In this document: piece by piece, positions 6,492 through 9,779 of the stretch
How the letters are laid out: each line of letters opens with the position of its first letter
Position numbering within the stretch: position 1 is the first letter of the stretch
Source of the DNA: Patescibacteria group bacterium
Lineage (GTDB): Bacteria; Patescibacteriota; Microgenomatia; UBA1406; GWC2-37-13
Reading direction: 5' to 3'
Assembly (NCBI GenBank): GCA_943356515.1
Contig: CALRFM010000031.1
Location: 1 to 9,779, forward strand
DNA: 9,779 bases
Notes under the pieces: model-generated
Told to the model about the DNA's origin: nothing
The model's input: the letters and a program-made list of their open reading frames with translations, nothing else
Database searches by the model: none
Position numbers and translations under genes: made by a program

Positions 6492-6965
6492 ATGCTTAAA
6501 TCAGCCTTTGATAAATTGGTAAATGCACCAACAAATATCAAATCGTTTGATCTTATTCTGCAGCAGGCAAAATCAAATCGCTTTGTTAAAAGTTACACCT
6601 CTCATATTTTAGAACGATACGATCTTTCTACGTTAGATTGGAGTTTGTTGGGTAGTATATACAAAGAACCAGAGGGGTGCAGGTTTGTAGATATTTCTAA
6701 ATCTATGGGTGTTGAACCACCATTTGTAACAGAACTTATGAATGATCCTAAACTCAAAGCATACTTAGATATTAAAACGGATCCAGAAGATAGAAGGGCA
6801 AAAATTGTTGCATTAACCAGTAAGGGGAAACAGCGTGTTATTGATATTGAAAAACGCCTCCATACATCTCTGGAAAAAGTTCTTTCAGCAATACCAAATG
6901 CAGATATGAAAACCTACGTTAATGTAATGCAGAAACTTATAGATAAGTTAGAACAGGTCAATTAG
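6492..6965 (+). CDS. MarR-family winged-helix transcriptional regulator
   Basis: 157 residues, the usual MarR length. The N-terminal helices (1-45) would form the dimer interface. The winged helix-turn-helix covers about 47-112: LDWSLLGSIYKEPEG, then FVDISKSMGVEPPFVTELM as the helix-turn-helix, then the wing with the family signature DPEDRRAKIVALTSKGK (97-113). The C-terminal helices (115-157) complete the dimer domain. Such proteins usually repress their own and neighbouring genes and release DNA on binding a small ligand or on oxidation. The single Cys63 just before the helix-turn-helix is a possible redox site, but this is speculation. The ligand cannot be read from sequence. The ATG at 6492 has no Shine-Dalgarno. 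The gene ends in TAG and overlaps the convergent signal-peptidase gene by 4 bases. Confidence 0.9.
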   Translation: MLKSAFDKLVNAPTNIKSFDLILQQAKSNRFVKSYTSHILERYDLSTLDWSLLGSIYKEPEGCRFVDISKSMGVEPPFVTELMNDPKLKAYLDIKTDPEDRRAKIVALTSKGKQRVIDIEKRLHTSLEKVLSAIPNADMKTYVNVMQKLIDKLEQVN

Positions 6966-8326
6966 TTTTTAGTGTTGAGTCGCGTGGCAATACTATTTTG
7001 TTCTTCTCCTAATGAGGCATCTTGTTCTACCCATGCCTTTTCTTCGTTTGTCATCCACTCATTTGCATCCAATCGAACGATAATTATTTCAAATCTTTGG
7101 ATACGGATAGCTATTATTTCGTTGATTCTATCAACATCCGTTTTGTGTTCTGAATAAAATTCATCGTACTCTGAGAGCTTTTGCCAACCTGCTTGAATAC
7201 CTCTCAACCGTACGAGCCCATCTTTCCAAGCTGCTATCTCTGCCTTTCCATAATTGGGCGGCACATACCCTGCTAAATGTTGTACCACAACTTGTGCCGG
7301 ACAGCCATTCAAGTCTCCGACAAACGTACTTACGCCAATATCTTCATAATGTTCGTTAAAAAGAAATTCTTTTGCTCCTGGTTGTTCCATAAACGCATCG
7401 AAAAGTTCCTGTGCGTCATAGTACCCCGTGAGCGGGAATTCTCCAAATACCGTGTTGGAATAACCCACGTCTGCCATGGCATCTTCCATATTGTATCCAC
7501 TTTTTGGTGCTTCTGAATCAAATTCATCATACTCCAACATAGTGCGTGCGCGAAGCTTAGCAGATTGTTCCAGTAATGGCTCGTACTTGAGTGTAGATAG
7601 ATTTCTTTTTTTTCGCGCCTTGTTTAACAGATCAACAAATTGACTGGTATTAAATAATGAAGTATGCTCTGCATTAAAATCAGCTGATGCATCCCGCCAC
7701 TGCTGCCCAAATATATCTGGTTGTTTTTGATAGGGAATGTAAAACTGCACATCTTCTATAGATACGAGCCCTATCTGACGAGAGTCCATACTTATTTTTC
7801 TATTATCACCAAGTACAAATATCTTATCTTTTGGAACACGGACTTCTTGACAATCTTGTACTTCGTTTCCTCCAAATGTAGAGCGTGCCTTATAGGTATA
7901 AGGTTCACTTACTACGTTGCCGTTGACAAACACGAATCCATCACGAATCTCAACCCTGTCGCCGCTTACCCCAACAACCCGTTTTACAAATCCCGTTGCG
8001 TCTTTTTCTTGTGCCAGAAGCTCCGCTTGAGTTTCTTCATTTTCAAATACTACTATGTCGCCGCGCTCCAGACTTTGAGGAAGTATTCTTTGCACCATAG
8101 GATGATACAAATATCGCTGAAATGCAATGCGCCCCTTTTCAGGAAGTGTGGGAAGCATTGACGCGCCACTTACCGGAACTTTCACCGTAAATACGCCAAA
8201 CATCTGAAGTAAAAACCAAATGACAAGTATTATAACCACTAGAAACGCTAATCGAAGTAAAAAAAAGAATATGCGCACGGGCCATAATATGAAGTTTAAT
8301 AGGGCGGATGACTTTTTCTTTGGCAT
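6962..8326 (-). CDS. lepB: Type I signal peptidase fused to a CAP/SCP-like domain
   Basis: 454 residues, about twice a minimal signal peptidase. A basic N-terminus and one hydrophobic helix (about 17-43) anchor it in the membrane with the rest outside. The peptidase part (45-200) has the catalytic Ser56 in SGASMLPTL, the catalytic Lys115 in GFVKRVVGVSGDRVEI, and box E LGDNRKISMDSRQIG (172-186), so it should cleave signal peptides of exported proteins. A second domain at about 225-355 resembles the CAP (SCP/PR-1) fold: FVDLLNKARKKRNLSTLKYE, a following helix with ARTML, GEF with Glu296, QPGAKEFLFNEHYEDIGVS, and VVVQHLAGY. Both histidines usual in CAP proteins are absent; the PGH position is Pro-Gly-Ala318. 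Residues 365-454 are a mainly helical tail. One continuous frame covers everything. The ATG at 8326 has no Shine-Dalgarno but a TATTCT 9 bases upstream. The role of the CAP part is unknown. Confidence 0.92.
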   Translation of the reverse strand: MPKKKSSALLNFILWPVRIFFFLLRLAFLVVIILVIWFLLQMFGVFTVKVPVSGASMLPTLPEKGRIAFQRYLYHPMVQRILPQSLERGDIVVFENEETQAELLAQEKDATGFVKRVVGVSGDRVEIRDGFVFVNGNVVSEPYTYKARSTFGGNEVQDCQEVRVPKDKIFVLGDNRKISMDSRQIGLVSIEDVQFYIPYQKQPDIFGQQWRDASADFNAEHTSLFNTSQFVDLLNKARKKRNLSTLKYEPLLEQSAKLRARTMLEYDEFDSEAPKSGYNMEDAMADVGYSNTVFGEFPLTGYYDAQELFDAFMEQPGAKEFLFNEHYEDIGVSTFVGDLNGCPAQVVVQHLAGYVPPNYGKAEIAAWKDGLVRLRGIQAGWQKLSEYDEFYSEHKTDVDRINEIIAIRIQRFEIIIVRLDANEWMTNEEKAWVEQDASLGEEQNSIATRLNTKN

Positions 8327-8335
8327 ACTACTGTT

Positions 8336-8341
8336 AGAATA
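8336..8341 (-). promoter_or_regulatory. Candidate -10 box for the signal peptidase gene
   Basis: Minus-strand TATTCT (8341-8336), separated from the ATG at 8326 by 9 bases, the same spacing as at other genes here. No -35 is visible. For the divergent acyltransferase gene a weaker TATTTT lies at 8362-8367, 5 bases before its ATG. Confidence 0.35.
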
Positions 8342-8372
8342 AGTAAAGAGATTACTTGTTTTATTTTACTCT

Positions 8373-9347
8373 ATGAATAGACAGAGGAACACTACTATTG
8401 ATTTTTTACGTGGACTTGCGACGCTCCTTATGATTTTGATTCATGTAACAGCATATTTCTTATCAAATCCTGTTGTGTATTTTATCTGGGATTATACCCA
8501 TATTGTTGTTCCCTTATTCATATTCTGTTCGGCATTTATATATTTCAAACGAGGATCGTATTCACTTGGCCTGGGGCAGACACTTAAACGGGTAAAGCGG
8601 CTTATTATTCCGTACTACCTATATTTGGTGGTTCTGTTTAGCGCCCTTTATATTATCGACCCTTCATCTTTGTCAGTTGGTGGGGTGATAAAAAAATTCT
8701 TATTCTTCCAAGGACGCGACTTGAGTTGGTTGGTAGTTCTCTTTTTAATTTTTATTCCTCTCTTTGCGTTTTTAGAATACGCATATCAAAAGCGCCCTCC
8801 TGTGCTTAAAATAGTTGGTGGTATGGCTGTTCTCACATCTGTCTTCTTGCTCACTAACACAATTGACCTACCGTTTAGATACATCATGTGGCTTCCTTGG
8901 TGTGTGTATCTCATTTTCACCCTGCTCTATGCAAAGGGGGTATTTTCAAAAAAGACGATAGGGGTAATGCTTGTGCTAAGCGCCCTAACATATGGTATAT
9001 CGAGAGGTGTTCTTATTGGCGCAAATCACACACTGACTCTGACTGAAAATAAGTATCCGCCAAATATATTTTATCTTTCTTATGGCATATTTTGGACAAT
9101 ACTACTCTATGAACTCCATTTATTTTTCGATGCTCGAGGTGTAATTCCGCAAGTAGTTCAGAGGAGCTTTGATTTTATGAGCACTCATTCATACTCATTA
9201 TTCTTTATTCATTTTTGGTATGTGACAATACTTCGAAAAGTGATTGATTATCAAATGCTTGGGTGGTTGGGGTTTTTTGGAGTGGTGTTGGGGGCTTCGA
9301 TTGTTACCCAGGTAGCAATCAACAAAACAAGAAAGCTGATCTTATAG
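8373..9347 (+). CDS. Acyltransferase-3 family integral membrane protein
   Basis: 324 residues, strongly hydrophobic with about ten membrane segments (roughly 9-29, 43-58, 77-95, 117-135, 147-162, 168-187, 196-212, 232-251, 270-288, 296-314). The N-terminal signature TIDFLRGLATLLMILIHV carries Asp10, Arg13 and His24, the Arg and His being the residues usually tied to acyl transfer in this family. RVKRLIIPYYLY (73-84) is the conserved cytoplasmic-loop and helix motif. These proteins move acyl groups (often acetyl) onto sugars of exported polysaccharide, peptidoglycan or glycolipid. The substrate cannot be read here. No SGNH domain is attached. The usual Ser-Gly in the second helix reads CSAF. 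The ATG at 8373 puts the family signature at the very N-terminus; no Shine-Dalgarno is present. It diverges from the signal peptidase gene across 46 bases and ends in TAG before an inverted repeat. Confidence 0.9.
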   Translation: MNRQRNTTIDFLRGLATLLMILIHVTAYFLSNPVVYFIWDYTHIVVPLFIFCSAFIYFKRGSYSLGLGQTLKRVKRLIIPYYLYLVVLFSALYIIDPSSLSVGGVIKKFLFFQGRDLSWLVVLFLIFIPLFAFLEYAYQKRPPVLKIVGGMAVLTSVFLLTNTIDLPFRYIMWLPWCVYLIFTLLYAKGVFSKKTIGVMLVLSALTYGISRGVLIGANHTLTLTENKYPPNIFYLSYGIFWTILLYELHLFFDARGVIPQVVQRSFDFMSTHSYSLFFIHFWYVTILRKVIDYQMLGWLGFFGVVLGASIVTQVAINKTRKLIL

Positions 9348-9351
9348 TAAA

Positions 9352-9393
9352 AGGGGTTACCCCGATTACTATATACCTTACGGGGTAACCCCT
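9352..9393 (-). terminator. 13-bp inverted repeat, probable intrinsic terminator
   Basis: Bases 9352-9364 and 9381-9393 are perfectly complementary (AGGGGTTACCCCG and CGGGGTAACCCCT) with a 16-base loop. On the minus strand the stem is followed by four U residues, so it suits the SpoIID-like gene ending at 9402. On the plus strand it is followed by seven A residues, so it is a poor intrinsic terminator for the acyltransferase gene. Each arm is also nearly self-complementary, allowing two small hairpins instead of one large one. Confidence 0.6.
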
Positions 9394-9401
9394 AAAAAAA
9401 C

Positions 9402-9779
9402 TTATTTTCTTTCTACGTTGAAAAGGGGGCCTACGATCTGAATATTTGCGGGAGCGCGGAGATTAAATCTATCTTTAAATTCATCTGCTGAAAAGCTCTC
9501 GCCATTTATTGTGATGCTTGTAGATCTACCTGAATTAAAATCTGCAGAAATAGAAATGTTTGATACTTGATCTATGGGTGACCCACCCTTACTACGAAGT
9601 TCTTGCTTTACCTTATCGGCACTCCATGTTTCTTTTCCTGCTGGATTTGGTTTGTCGAGCTGATACAAATTCTCTGCGGTACTTGAGTCTCGTTTCACAA
9701 GAGATAGGGTGTTGACAATATCTGCAACTTCTTCTGACTTGAGCCATGCGGTATTTGCATATTCGCTCCGATACCCCCA
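9402..9779 (-). CDS. SpoIID/LytB-like protein, C-terminal part
   Basis: The last 125 residues of a larger protein whose start lies beyond the right edge. A GTG at 9698 could be read as a start, but the frame stays open to the edge and the extra residues (starting WGYRSEYANTAWLKSEEVAD) look like the same protein. The visible part has LYQLDKPNPAGKETW, two beta-like stretches (ISISADFNSG and TSITINGESFSADEF) and the ending FNLRAPANIQIVGPLFNVER. This ending resembles the C-terminus of SpoIID/LytB-domain proteins, where a short 'FRxxxxLRSxxF' block follows the catalytic region; the match is from memory and is the weakest protein call here. SpoIID proteins act on peptidoglycan glycan strands outside the membrane; the catalytic part is not in the window, so activity cannot be judged. 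Confidence 0.5.
   Translation of the reverse strand, partial: WGYRSEYANTAWLKSEEVADIVNTLSLVKRDSSTAENLYQLDKPNPAGKETWSADKVKQELRSKGGSPIDQVSNISISADFNSGRSTSITINGESFSADEFKDRFNLRAPANIQIVGPLFNVERK

Noticed and set aside
7721..8161. 146-codon plus-strand frame antisense to the signal peptidase gene
   Set aside because: It lies wholly opposite conserved catalytic motifs and has no recognisable protein features. The same holds for the antisense frames opposite nrdJ and the frame within the adenosyltransferase gene.
1..9779. Alternative genetic code (TGA read as Gly), since none of the eleven genes ends in TGA
   Set aside because: All long frames are complete with motifs intact under the standard code, and no gene has internal in-frame TGA. 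Eleven stops (six TAA, five TAG) are too few to mean more than low TGA use.

Overview
The window looks like a compact, AT-leaning chromosome segment from a Patescibacteria (Candidate Phyla Radiation) bacterium. This is an inference from protein style: a SpoIID-type protein end, a two-helix membrane protein and a signal peptidase of kinds I associate with that group, short or overlapping gene borders, and no Shine-Dalgarno sequence at any visible start codon. The standard code fits: long frames are open, and every stop seen is TAA or TAG. No phage, insertion sequence, CRISPR array, rRNA or tRNA was seen.

Left part (1-1875). The C-terminal end of a PIN-domain (VapC-like) protein runs in from the left edge. 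It meets, tail to tail with an 8-base overlap, a PduO-type ATP:cob(I)alamin adenosyltransferase on the minus strand. The adenosyltransferase diverges, across only 27 bases, from a secreted or membrane-anchored protein with twelve cysteines and a Pro/Thr/Asn-rich stalk. The 27-base gap holds one ATTATAAT palindrome that gives a TATAAT box on each strand.

Middle part (1876-5112). nrdR and nrdJ lie in that order on the minus strand, 33 bases apart: the ATP-cone repressor of ribonucleotide reductase genes and a class II, adenosylcobalamin-dependent ribonucleotide reductase. With the adenosyltransferase, the window encodes both the enzyme that makes the cofactor from cobalamin and the enzyme that uses it. 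About 410 bases upstream of nrdR hold no gene.

Right-middle part (5113-6965). A PIN-domain protein of the 'RNA ligase partner' (RCKP) family ends inside the 3' end of a convergent two-helix membrane protein of unknown function (95-base antisense overlap). That protein diverges from a MarR-family regulator, which has a perfect 14-base palindrome just before its start.

Right part (6962-9779). A type I signal peptidase is fused to a C-terminal CAP/SCP-like domain and a helical tail; the CAP part lacks both usual histidines. It diverges from an acyltransferase-3 membrane protein. A 13-bp inverted repeat separates that gene from the C-terminal end of a SpoIID/LytB-like protein that leaves the right edge. 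These genes and the cysteine-rich protein point to cell-envelope processing and decoration. The most unusual items are the signal peptidase-CAP fusion and the repeated placement of a -10-like box 6-10 bases before the start codon, which suggests leaderless mRNAs.
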